Assembly (NCBI GenBank): GCA_958366945.1
Contig: CATXCY010000012.1
Location: 1 to 58,459 of the forward strand
Reading direction: 5' to 3'
Source: Bruticola sp004554425
GTDB lineage: Bacteria; Vulcanimicrobiota; Xenobia; Xenobiales; Xenobiaceae
DNA: 58,459 nucleotides
Part shown: piece by piece, positions 8,637 to 16,919 of the stretch
How positions within the stretch are numbered: the first letter of the stretch is position 1
Layout: the number at the start of each line of letters is the position of its first letter
The notes under the pieces: generated by a model
Told to the model about the DNA's origin: nothing
Databases searched by the model: none
Seen by the model: the letters and a program-made list of their open reading frames with translations, nothing else
Program-made: the position numbers and the translations under genes

Positions 8637-11327
8637 ATGAACGCTACTGAAATTCGTCAGTCATTCTTAGAGTTTTTCCGCGAAAAAGGTCACGAAATTG
8701 TGCCTTCCGCTTCGGTTGTCCCTCACGACGACCCTACCCTCATGTTTACTAATGCGGGTATGAACCAATTTAAACCCTACTTCTTGGGCCAAGCTACTCC
8801 TACCCATCGTCGCGTGGCCGACTCTCAGAAGTGCATTCGCGTTTCCGGTAAGCACAACGACTTAGAAGAAGTCGGTTTAGATACTTATCATCACACTTTA
8901 TTCGAAATGCTGGGCAACTGGTCTTTCGGCGATTATTACAAGCGCGAAGCTATTTCTTGGGCTTGGGAATTGCTTACCGAGCGTTGGAAACTTCCTAAAG
9001 GGCGCCTTTACGTAACCGTTTTCGGCGGCGACGAAGCTAAAGGCTTGCCAGCTGATACCGAAGCCGAAGCTTTATGGAAAGAGCTTACCGATATTGATCC
9101 CACCCACGTTAAGCACTTTGGTGCCAAAGACAATTTCTGGATGATGGGCGAAGTCGGCCCTTGTGGCCCTTGCACCGAAATTCATATTGACTTAACTCCC
9201 GACATGAGCGGCGGCCCCTTGGTTAATGGCGATTCTCCTTTGGTAATGGAGCTTTGGAACTTGGTCTTTACTGAGTTCAATGCTGATAAAGATGGCTTGC
9301 ACAAATTGCCCAATTGCAACGTAGATACTGGCGCAGGTTTAGAGCGTATCGCCGCCGTTATGGAATGCACCAAAGGTTGCACCGACTTTAATGTCGAGAT
9401 TTCCAACTACGACTCTGCGCTTTTCCACCCCATTATTGCTAAATTGGAAGAGCTTTCCGGCTTAAAATATACTCACGGCGTTTCCAAAGACGCTACTTCA
9501 GTAGCTATGCGAGTTTGTGCCGACCACTTGCGCATGGTCGCCTTCTCTATAGCCGACGGCGCTCTTCCCTCCAACGAAGGTCGCGGCTACGTTATTCGTC
9601 GTATTTTGCGCCGCGCCGCTCGTTACGGTCGCAAACTCGGCTTGGTAGAGCCTTTCCTTTACAAGCTCTTGCCTACTCTCAACGAGATTATGGGCCAAGC
9701 TTACCCCGAACTTTTACGTGAAGAGGCCAAAATCAGCCGCATTATTAAGGGTGAAGAGACTTCCTTTAACCAAACTTTGGATCGCGGTATCGCCTTATTT
9801 GAAGAAGAGCTCAGCCAATTGGAAAAGGCCGAAAATAACGACCATATCTTCCCTGGCAGCGTAGCATTTAAACTTTACGATACTTACGGATTCCCTTACG
9901 ACTTAACTGCCGTTATGGCTAAAGAGCGCGGTTACGAAGTAGATGAAAAAGCTTTCGAAAAGGATATGGCCGAGCAAAAACAGCGCGCCCGCGCCGCTCG
10001 CGTCAAGACTGCTCAAATTGCCGAAAGTGAAAAGCTCGACTTACAAGCTACCGAATTTGTAGGTTACAATCAAGACAGTTGCCAAGCCAAAGTAGTAGCT
10101 ATTATCGGTCAGCCCGGCAACCGCGCCGTAGTATTGGACAAAACTCCTTTCTATGGTGAAATGGGTGGCCAATTGGGCGATACCGGTACCATCAGTTGGG
10201 CTGATCATAAGCTTACCGTTAAAGACACCAAGCAACAAGAAGGCGTCTTTATGCACTTTGTTGACGAAGGCCCCGAGTTGGAAGCTTTGCAAGTTGGCCA
10301 AGAAGTAACTGCCGCTATCGACTATGAGCGTCGCCGCGCCATTGAGCGCCACCATACGGCTACTCACTTATTACACCACGCCTTGCGCAAAGTTCTAGGC
10401 ACCGAAGTCCACCAGCAAGGTTCCTTGGTAGCCCCGGAAAGATTGCGCTTTGACTTCACTTATTCCGAGCCAGTTAGCAAAGAAAAATTGACTGAAATCG
10501 AGCGTATGATCAACGCTGAAATCGTGGCCAATACCGGCGTATGCTGGTTCGAAATAGCTATCGAAGATAAGCCCGACTCAGTAGTAGCCTTCTTCGGCGA
10601 CAAGTATGGCAAGCGCGTCCGCGTTATCAATGCCGGCGGCCAAGCCAGCGCCCAAGTTGCTCAGCCTAGCTACGATGGTTTCTCTCAAGAGCTGTGCGGC
10701 GGCTGCCACTGTAAGCGCACCGGCGACTTAGGTCTTTTCAAATTCGTTTCCGAAGGTGCTATCGCTTCTGGCGTACGTCGTATCGAGGCTGTGGCCGGTT
10801 TAGCCGCCCTGGATTTGGTCGAGCGCAACCAAAAGAGCTTAGAGCAAGCTTGCGAAACTTTGCACACCAACTCTAACGATTTACAAACTAGATTGTCCGC
10901 TTTGTTGGATAACCAGAAAAAGTTGGAAAAAGAGCTGGAAAAAGTTAAAGCTGCTTTAGCTTCCGCGAAGGCTGCCGACGTATTAAATGAAGCTACCGAC
11001 GTAGACGGTGTCCCCGTTTTGACGCTCAAATTAGACAGCGCTTCTCCCGACGAATTGCGCGGCATGGCTGATGAATTGAAGCAAAAATTCAATGGCATCG
11101 TGCTTTTAGCTGGCCCTAACCAAGACAAAGTAGGAATCTTAGTTTTGGTCACTCCCGACTATGTCAAGCAAGGTTATCAAGCAGGCAAGTTGGTTAAAGA
11201 AGTAGCCAAGCGTTTAGGCGGCGGCGGAGGCGGCCGTGCCGATATGGCTATGGCTGGCGCCAAAGACTTGAGCAAACTCGACGAAGTTTTAGCCCAGTTT
11301 GCCGAGATTATTCGCGCTAACAAATAA
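8637..11327 (+). CDS. alaS: Alanyl-tRNA synthetase
   Basis: 896-residue class II synthetase charging tRNA-Ala. It begins with the conserved MNATEIRQSFLEFF, then motif 1 region FTNAGMNQFKPYF. The editing domain carries HHTATHLLHHAL (zinc-binding HxxxH), with the later CGGCHCKRTGDLG cysteine/histidine pair. A coiled coil (about 745-785) leads to the C-terminal DHHA1-like domain with the glycine run and GGGGRADMAMAGAKD. Full length compared with E. coli (876). The start is preceded by GAGAG at good spacing. No T-box features were found in the 190-bp leader. Confidence 0.98.
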   Translation: MNATEIRQSFLEFFREKGHEIVPSASVVPHDDPTLMFTNAGMNQFKPYFLGQATPTHRRVADSQKCIRVSGKHNDLEEVGLDTYHHTLFEMLGNWSFGDYYKREAISWAWELLTERWKLPKGRLYVTVFGGDEAKGLPADTEAEALWKELTDIDPTHVKHFGAKDNFWMMGEVGPCGPCTEIHIDLTPDMSGGPLVNGDSPLVMELWNLVFTEFNADKDGLHKLPNCNVDTGAGLERIAAVMECTKGCTDFNVEISNYDSALFHPIIAKLEELSGLKYTHGVSKDATSVAMRVCADHLRMVAFSIADGALPSNEGRGYVIRRILRRAARYGRKLGLVEPFLYKLLPTLNEIMGQAYPELLREEAKISRIIKGEETSFNQTLDRGIALFEEELSQLEKAENNDHIFPGSVAFKLYDTYGFPYDLTAVMAKERGYEVDEKAFEKDMAEQKQRARAARVKTAQIAESEKLDLQATEFVGYNQDSCQAKVVAIIGQPGNRAVVLDKTPFYGEMGGQLGDTGTISWADHKLTVKDTKQQEGVFMHFVDEGPELEALQVGQEVTAAIDYERRRAIERHHTATHLLHHALRKVLGTEVHQQGSLVAPERLRFDFTYSEPVSKEKLTEIERMINAEIVANTGVCWFEIAIEDKPDSVVAFFGDKYGKRVRVINAGGQASAQVAQPSYDGFSQELCGGCHCKRTGDLGLFKFVSEGAIASGVRRIEAVAGLAALDLVERNQKSLEQACETLHTNSNDLQTRLSALLDNQKKLEKELEKVKAALASAKAADVLNEATDVDGVPVLTLKLDSASPDELRGMADELKQKFNGIVLLAGPNQDKVGILVLVTPDYVKQGYQAGKLVKEVAKRLGGGGGGRADMAMAGAKDLSKLDEVLAQFAEIIRANK

Positions 11328-11345
11328 TAGCTGACATAGCTAACT

Positions 11346-11407
11346 AAAAAGACGGCGGCTCACTCCACTTAACTAAGGATATAAAGTGAGCCGCCGTCCT
11401 TTTTTTG
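11346..11407. terminator. Bidirectional terminator between alaS and ktrA
   Basis: A 14-bp stem GACGGCGGCTCACT/AGTGAGCCGCCGTC (11351-11364 with 11384-11397) is flanked by an A-tract and a T-tract. It can serve both convergent genes. Confidence 0.9.
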
Positions 11408-11410
11408 TGG

Positions 11411-12100
11411 CTACTTATTGCTACTTTCCGTCCAAGCAGACAGTTTATCTAAGCCTTCTTTACTACCAGAAACAAACAAAATATCGTTACCCTTAAAAAT
11501 ATAGCTTGGTACTACAGTTTCAATGAGCACGTTATCATTTTCAATAGCAATAATATTTACTCCGAACTTAACGCGTAAATTGGCGTCTATCACGCTCTTA
11601 CCTATAAGTTGAGACGGAACTAGCAATTTAGAGATATTGAGCTTTTCACTTAGTTGCACAAAGTCCAACACTCGCGAAGCTTCCAAACGGTGAGCTAAGC
11701 GAATAGCCATATCGCGTTCGGGGTAAACAACTTCGGCGCCCAATTTAGCCAAAATTTCTCCGTGATCGGCGCTGGCAGCTTTAGCTATCACTTTAGGAAT
11801 ACCGAAACTTACCAGATGTAAAGTAGTCAAAATAGAAGCATCGATTTCTTCGCCGCTAATGCCAACAACAGCTACATCGCAATTTTTTACGCCTGTCTCG
11901 GCTAAAGATTTGCGATCCAACTTTTTTAAGACGTAGGCATTTTCTGTATGTTCACGCAATTCTCGCACTTTTTCTTCATCTTTATCGACAACGACTATTT
12001 CTGCTCCAGAGGAAGCTAATTCTATGGCCAAAGCGTAGCCAAAACGCCCCAAACCTACAATAGCGTAACTTTGCTTCTTTTTTTTGGCTCTACCAAACAT
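11411..12100 (-). CDS. ktrA: KtrA/TrkA-type RCK regulatory subunit of K+ uptake
   Basis: 229-residue cytoplasmic regulator. The N-terminal RCK Rossmann domain has VGLGRFGYALA (about 16-26) and acidic VVDKDEEKV at the end of beta-2, which binds nucleotide (ATP/ADP or NAD). The C-terminal half is a TrkA_C domain (about 145-225: LLVPSQLIGKSVIDANLR and FVSGSKEGLDKL). It lies 15 bp downstream of the membrane subunit gene and is co-transcribed with it. The single RCK/TrkA_C pair and length fit KtrA rather than the double-length TrkA. Confidence 0.9.
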   Translation of the reverse strand: MFGRAKKKKQSYAIVGLGRFGYALAIELASSGAEIVVVDKDEEKVRELREHTENAYVLKKLDRKSLAETGVKNCDVAVVGISGEEIDASILTTLHLVSFGIPKVIAKAASADHGEILAKLGAEVVYPERDMAIRLAHRLEASRVLDFVQLSEKLNISKLLVPSQLIGKSVIDANLRVKFGVNIIAIENDNVLIETVVPSYIFKGNDILFVSGSKEGLDKLSAWTESSNK

Positions 12101-12115
12101 AAAATACTTCCTCCT

Positions 12116-13414
12116 CTAGCCAATTGAGATGTTGCCTTCAGGATAGCTAGTTAGTTCATTATTTTTGAAATACCACAAAGTAGCGATAGTTAAAGGGCCC
12201 ATTCTGCCCACATACATAATGATAATCGATAAAATTTTGCCACCCAAACTCAATTTTGTGGTAATACCTGTCGATAAACCGACCGTACCGAAAGCGCTGG
12301 TTATTTCAAAAAGAGCAGCCATAAAACCGACTTGCGGATCCATAATAAGCAATAAGTAAGTGCCGCCTATGACCACAAAAGCGGCCATTAAGGTGATAAC
12401 CGCCGCCTTGCGAAAAGCTTCGGAAGGAATGGCGTAACGAAAAGCTTTCTCGGAAGTATTGGTTGCAGCTGATTTAATGGCTTGCAAAAGCACAAAAAAA
12501 GTAGTCGTTTTGATACCGCCTCCTGTAGATCCGGGTGAAGCGCCAATAAACATTAAAACGATCATTACTAACAAACCAGCGTCAGTAAAATTGCCGATAT
12601 TGTAAGTGGAAAAACCAGCCGTTCGAGCGGAAACGCTATGAAAAAAAGCCCCCAACCAAGTGATATTTTCTGTCAGTTTAAAAAGTACAGTGCCAGCTAT
12701 AGTCAAAAAAGCGCTCGTAGTAATAACAACTTTGGAATGCATAGAAAGCTTGCGCCAGTTAAAGCGCATAGCCCAAACTTCATGTATAACCCAAAAGCCG
12801 ATACCACCAAAAATAATCAAAACACAAGTAATTATATTTAAAGGCATATTATCGCGATAAGGAATTAAACTTTGTATATTGCCAAAAATATCAAAACCGG
12901 AATTATTAAAAGCTGCCACAGAGTGAAAAAGGCTAATCCAAGCCGCCTTCTTCCAAGAGTAATCATGGATAAAAACGCCAAAGCTCAGCAGAGCGCCAAT
13001 AGCTTCGAAAGCAAAGGCAGTTAAAAGCACGCTTTTTATAAAACGTACCAAACCTTGGCCAGTAGTTAAATTGAGCGACTCGCGAATTAAACTGCGCCCT
13101 TTAAAGTTTATTTTCTGACCGATAGCTAAGATAACACCTGCACCAACTGAGGTAACTCCCAAACCGCCTATTTGGATCAATAGACAGAGAAAAAATTGTC
13201 CTAAAGGAGTAAAAGTATCGTAGGCGTCGACAGCAATTAAGCCAGTTACGCAAACAGCGCTAGTAGAAGTATAAAGAGCGTCTATATAAGATAAATTGAC
13301 GCCTGGCCTAACGCAACATGGTAAACTTAATAGCAACGATCCCAGAACAATAGCTAAAATAAAGCATAAAGCGATAATCCTACCTGGAGGTTGCTTCTTA
13401 ATCCACTCAATCAT
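12116..13414 (-). CDS. ktrB: KtrB/TrkH-type potassium uptake membrane subunit
   Basis: 432-residue polytopic K+ (possibly Na+-dependent) transporter of the inner membrane. The four pore-loop signatures of the superfamily are visible in order: TSTSAVCVTGL, AFNNSGFD, SARTAGFST and FGTVGLSTG. The segment GASPGSTGGGIKTTT is the conserved inter-pore loop. About eight to ten hydrophobic helices are present. The gene pairs with the RCK subunit just downstream. Length is closer to KtrB than to E. coli TrkH (483). Confidence 0.93.
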   Translation of the reverse strand: MIEWIKKQPPGRIIALCFILAIVLGSLLLSLPCCVRPGVNLSYIDALYTSTSAVCVTGLIAVDAYDTFTPLGQFFLCLLIQIGGLGVTSVGAGVILAIGQKINFKGRSLIRESLNLTTGQGLVRFIKSVLLTAFAFEAIGALLSFGVFIHDYSWKKAAWISLFHSVAAFNNSGFDIFGNIQSLIPYRDNMPLNIITCVLIIFGGIGFWVIHEVWAMRFNWRKLSMHSKVVITTSAFLTIAGTVLFKLTENITWLGAFFHSVSARTAGFSTYNIGNFTDAGLLVMIVLMFIGASPGSTGGGIKTTTFFVLLQAIKSAATNTSEKAFRYAIPSEAFRKAAVITLMAAFVVIGGTYLLLIMDPQVGFMAALFEITSAFGTVGLSTGITTKLSLGGKILSIIIMYVGRMGPLTIATLWYFKNNELTSYPEGNISIG

Positions 13415-13570
13415 CTATGTCGCTTTTCTCCCGGCTTAAACTTTTTTTCAGAACGACTTAGCCTACTAAGAAAATGGCTAAGATCTTATCTTTCATACCT
13501 AGCCACGTACTATACTTATTGGTAACTGGCCGTATTTTAATATTTTTAATATAGAATGTCACTATATAGC

Positions 13571-13598
13571 AAAAATCCCGCCCTTTATAGAGCGGGAT
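13571..13598 (-). terminator. Terminator downstream of the 648-residue protein gene
   Basis: On the minus strand, ATCCCGC-TCTATAAAG-GCGGGAT is followed by TTTT. It lies 56 bp past the stop at 13655. Confidence 0.85.
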
Positions 13599-13654
13599 CA
13601 GAGCTAATTGCCAGAGCTCAAAGCTCCACTTAAATTCTAAAGTTTAAGCAAAAA

Positions 13655-15601
13655 CTACTTAGACCAGCAAAGTTCTTCCAATAAATCTAGCAAGACAGAC
13701 TCGCGCTGTTCTTTATTTAAGCCAAAACCATTAAATGAAGAGCGCAACCAATGGCTCAATTTTTGTTCGGCTTCTTCTTTATCTTCAGGCAAAGGGAACA
13801 AACCTTCGATATGCCACAATTCCAATTCTAAACAAGCTCTGACTAAGCGGGAAGCGAAAGTGACTGAGTTGTCTCTATCCCATTTGCTTAAACCAGGCAA
13901 ATCAAATTGTAAAGGTAAAAGCTCAAACCAATATTTGGCATCAGCTTCCGGCTCTAAAGCATACATTTCAGCTAAAGCACTAGCCCACGGACTAAGCTTA
14001 TGCGCTCCGCTATTGGGATAAAGACGCGAGAACCAACGGCGGAAAAGCTGATTCAAAATAGGTACATACTCTTCACTATTTTCTGGTAATTCTTCAGCTT
14101 TGCCGCCGAATTGCTCAGCTATGCGCCCAGCCAAACTGCGACGGAAAGTCTCTTCATGACGCACAAAAGCAGCACGAGCCTCTTTGAGCCATTGGTCGAA
14201 GCGCTCTAGTTCTTCTCCTTGAGGCAAACCGGAAAATCCAGCCTTTTCAATAAGATCTTGGCCGATAAATTCACGAGCGGAACGCTCTTTTTTGTGAGAG
14301 AATAGGTTGTTAAGCACGTAAGCTGGCTCACCAACTTTGGGTTCTAAAGTGAGCGCCAAAGGAGACAACTTATCATGCCACGCTTGCAAAGAATCGGCGG
14401 CAATTTCCCACAGATCGCAGATATTGCTGCTTCCAACAAAGCCAAAGATATTGACAATACGGTGCAAAGCCTGAGCGCTTTGGTAAGGCGCTTGAGGAGT
14501 GTAAAGTACCTTACAATGAGCAGCAGCCCCCCAAGCTTGACGAATAGCTGTACTGTCTAAACGTAATTCTTCACCGCGCAGACTGAAATTTAAAGCCGGA
14601 TAATAACGACGTACGGCAGCGGCCAGCAAAACATTTAAGAAAGAAACGTCTATACCGTAGGGACGTCGAGAAAATTTAGTATAAAGCTCTTGTAAACCGC
14701 AACTGCGTTCCTCGCACCCTTCGCCTATAAGCATATATAAAAGACAGTTCCAGACAGAAGCTAAAGGAGCTTTTTCTTCAATAAAACCATTTACTTTGTA
14801 AACAGCATAACTACCGCAATCTTCAGTAGTGGAGACGACACCGCCTTTAATGAGGAAATCACGAATAACTTTGTAACCGCCGCTCTTGTCCAACACAATA
14901 AATTGCAAAGGCTCTTTGGTATTGAGCAAAATATCTACAGCTTCGCAGCGATCGCGCATACTGCCACAAGTTTTAAGCTGGGGAGCTTTGGTGTAGATGC
15001 ATTCTAAAACATCGGTAAAGAAAATATCGCGACGTCCACTCTTAATGCCGTCGTAAAGGGCACCTTTATAGAGCCAACGGAAATTGTTGGGTGTGAGTTG
15101 TGGACGCAATTTTTCCAAAAGTTGACGACGCACCATCTGGCGGCGACTTTGCAATAAGTTTTGAGCATTGCCCGGCAAGGTATAAGGTTCCTGAGAAGCC
15201 AACACATTGAGAGCTTGCAACTCTTTAAGTTGGGCCGAACCTGGCAAGGGCTGCTCTGGTATACCCACAATTACATCAGAGCCTACTTTAGTATTTTCCA
15301 ACAGCTCGGCAATATCTTCAGTTTCGCGTCTGGTAAAGCCTAAGCCCATAATAGCCAGTAAATCGAAACCACGCGGACAGCGTACAGGAATCTTGTCATT
15401 AGGGCCGACAAAAATACATTTAACTCGGCGGGCTTTCAAATGGCTGTCTTTATAGCGCAAAGGAGTGAGAGGACGAGCAGGATAACAAGTTTCCAACACT
15501 TGCGGATAGTTGAGTTTTCCTTGCTCAGCTACCACACGGGCAACATCCTGATTTAAATTAGAGCGATTAAATCCCATCGATAACAATATGCTGTCGCCCA
15601 T
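13655..15601 (-). CDS. Large soluble protein of unknown function
   Basis: 648 residues, not recognised with confidence. It is hydrophilic, with no signal peptide, membrane segment or Walker motif. The segment RRPYGIDVSFLNVLLAAAVR (about 325-345) and the earlier VIVGIPEQPLP / RRQMVRRQLLEKLRP recall the helical region after the ATPase of very large DUF6079/BREX-like P-loop proteins. Those are about 1,200 residues with an N-terminal ATPase, and no such ATPase is encoded upstream here. Start ATG at 15601 fits the reading frame limits. It forms a monocistronic unit with its own terminator, beside ktrAB and divergent from murB. Function is unknown; the family comparison is a weak inference. Confidence 0.6.
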   Translation of the reverse strand: MGDSILLSMGFNRSNLNQDVARVVAEQGKLNYPQVLETCYPARPLTPLRYKDSHLKARRVKCIFVGPNDKIPVRCPRGFDLLAIMGLGFTRRETEDIAELLENTKVGSDVIVGIPEQPLPGSAQLKELQALNVLASQEPYTLPGNAQNLLQSRRQMVRRQLLEKLRPQLTPNNFRWLYKGALYDGIKSGRRDIFFTDVLECIYTKAPQLKTCGSMRDRCEAVDILLNTKEPLQFIVLDKSGGYKVIRDFLIKGGVVSTTEDCGSYAVYKVNGFIEEKAPLASVWNCLLYMLIGEGCEERSCGLQELYTKFSRRPYGIDVSFLNVLLAAAVRRYYPALNFSLRGEELRLDSTAIRQAWGAAAHCKVLYTPQAPYQSAQALHRIVNIFGFVGSSNICDLWEIAADSLQAWHDKLSPLALTLEPKVGEPAYVLNNLFSHKKERSAREFIGQDLIEKAGFSGLPQGEELERFDQWLKEARAAFVRHEETFRRSLAGRIAEQFGGKAEELPENSEEYVPILNQLFRRWFSRLYPNSGAHKLSPWASALAEMYALEPEADAKYWFELLPLQFDLPGLSKWDRDNSVTFASRLVRACLELELWHIEGLFPLPEDKEEAEQKLSHWLRSSFNGFGLNKEQRESVLLDLLEELCWSK

Positions 15602-15827
15602 AGCTAGCCAAACCTCCGCGCACAGTAACTCTGCATCTGCAATGTAGAGAATTGAGAAACAAAAAACCCCATTGTATTCGGAGTTTTTGCGTTTTTGTCC
15701 TCTTTTATTAAGCGTGAGAAGAGCTCGAGAGCCTTAACTTCAAAGCTTCAAAAGCAGCTACTATTTTTCCAACAAAAGCTTGCCAAGCAAAGGCTTTAAG
15801 GCACTTGTGGTAAAATGCCTGGCTGTT

Positions 15828-16895
15828 ATGTATAGTTTTATTAAAGCTGACGTACCTATCAGCACTCTGACTACTTTTGAAATTGGCGGCCCGGCCCGAT
15901 GGTTAGCTGAACCTTCCAACTTGGAAGAGTTAAAGCAAAGCATACTTTTTGCTCGAGAACACGCCCTTGACGTTTTTCCTATCGGCTGCGGAAGTAATAT
16001 TTTGGCTTCTGACGCTGGCTTTAAAGGCTTGCTCATTAGGCCGAAAATGCAAAAGCTTACCGTCACAATAAAAGACGAAGAAGCTACCGTAGAAGCTCAA
16101 GCTGGCGTTATTTGGGACGATCTTGTAGCCCAAACAGTAGAGAAAGACCTAGCTGGCTTGGAATGTTTAAGTGGCATTCCCGGGCAAGTAGGTGCCGCAC
16201 CAGTACAAAATATAGGTGCTTACGGCCAAGAAGCTGGCACTACTATTGAATCAGTCCAAGTTGTCGATTTGGAGACTTTGGAAACGCTCAGTCTGTCGGC
16301 TGCCTCTTGCGCCTTTGCCTATCGCACTAGCAATTTCAAAACAGCTTGGAAGGGGCGCTATATTATTACCTCGGTCACCTTCAAGCTGAAAGTGCATGGC
16401 CAAGCCACTATGCGCTACCAAGATTTGGAACGTTTCTTTGCTGACAAAGTGGCCACCGACTCTACCTGGCGTCCCACTTTAGCTCAAGTACGCCAAGCCG
16501 TTCTCAAAGTGAGAGCTTCAAAATCTATGCTTTACGATAAAGCTGATCCCAACCATCGCTGCGCCGGCTCTTTTTATTTAAATCCTATTATCTCCCAAGC
16601 TCAGGCCCAGCAATTAAAAGAGCGCTGGCCCAATATGCCGGTGTACAATACTGACAATCCCGATATGTGCAAAGTCTCAGCAGCTTGGTTGGTAGATAAT
16701 GCTGGCTTCCATAAAGGCTTCCGCTATGGCAAAGCTGGTGTTTCCTCTGCTCACACTTTGGCTTTAATCAATCCCGGCCAAGCTTCAGCTGTCGATATGT
16801 TAGCTTTTTCTGAATTAGTGAAAGCTAAAGTAAAAGAAGTTTTTAACATCCAACTTAAGCCGGAACCTATTATGTTAGGTTTTTCTGAGCATTAA
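15828..16895 (+). CDS. murB: UDP-N-acetylenolpyruvoylglucosamine reductase
   Basis: 355-residue FAD enzyme reducing UDP-GlcNAc-enolpyruvate to UDP-MurNAc for peptidoglycan. Seen are TTFEIGGPARWLAEP (about 14-28), the FAD-binding GCGSNILASDAG and SGIPGQVGAAPVQNIGAYG, the active-site serine region CAGSFYLNPI and the C-terminal ALINPGQASAVDM. The insertion pattern is that of type I (E. coli-like) MurB. The ATG at 15828 was chosen because it places the protein start just before the conserved TTFEIGG. An upstream in-frame ATG at 15780 would add 16 residues without support. It is followed by recG after 24 bp. Confidence 0.93.
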   Translation: MYSFIKADVPISTLTTFEIGGPARWLAEPSNLEELKQSILFAREHALDVFPIGCGSNILASDAGFKGLLIRPKMQKLTVTIKDEEATVEAQAGVIWDDLVAQTVEKDLAGLECLSGIPGQVGAAPVQNIGAYGQEAGTTIESVQVVDLETLETLSLSAASCAFAYRTSNFKTAWKGRYIITSVTFKLKVHGQATMRYQDLERFFADKVATDSTWRPTLAQVRQAVLKVRASKSMLYDKADPNHRCAGSFYLNPIISQAQAQQLKERWPNMPVYNTDNPDMCKVSAAWLVDNAGFHKGFRYGKAGVSSAHTLALINPGQASAVDMLAFSELVKAKVKEVFNIQLKPEPIMLGFSEH

Positions 16896-16919
16896 CTACC
16901 GAGGAGGCCGTGCGAGAGC

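Noticed and set aside
15662..15690. Hairpin AAAAACTCC/GGGGTTTTT upstream of the 648-residue gene as a terminator
   Set aside because: The stem is short and contains G-T pairing, and there is no gene ending there on that strand; left as uncertain.
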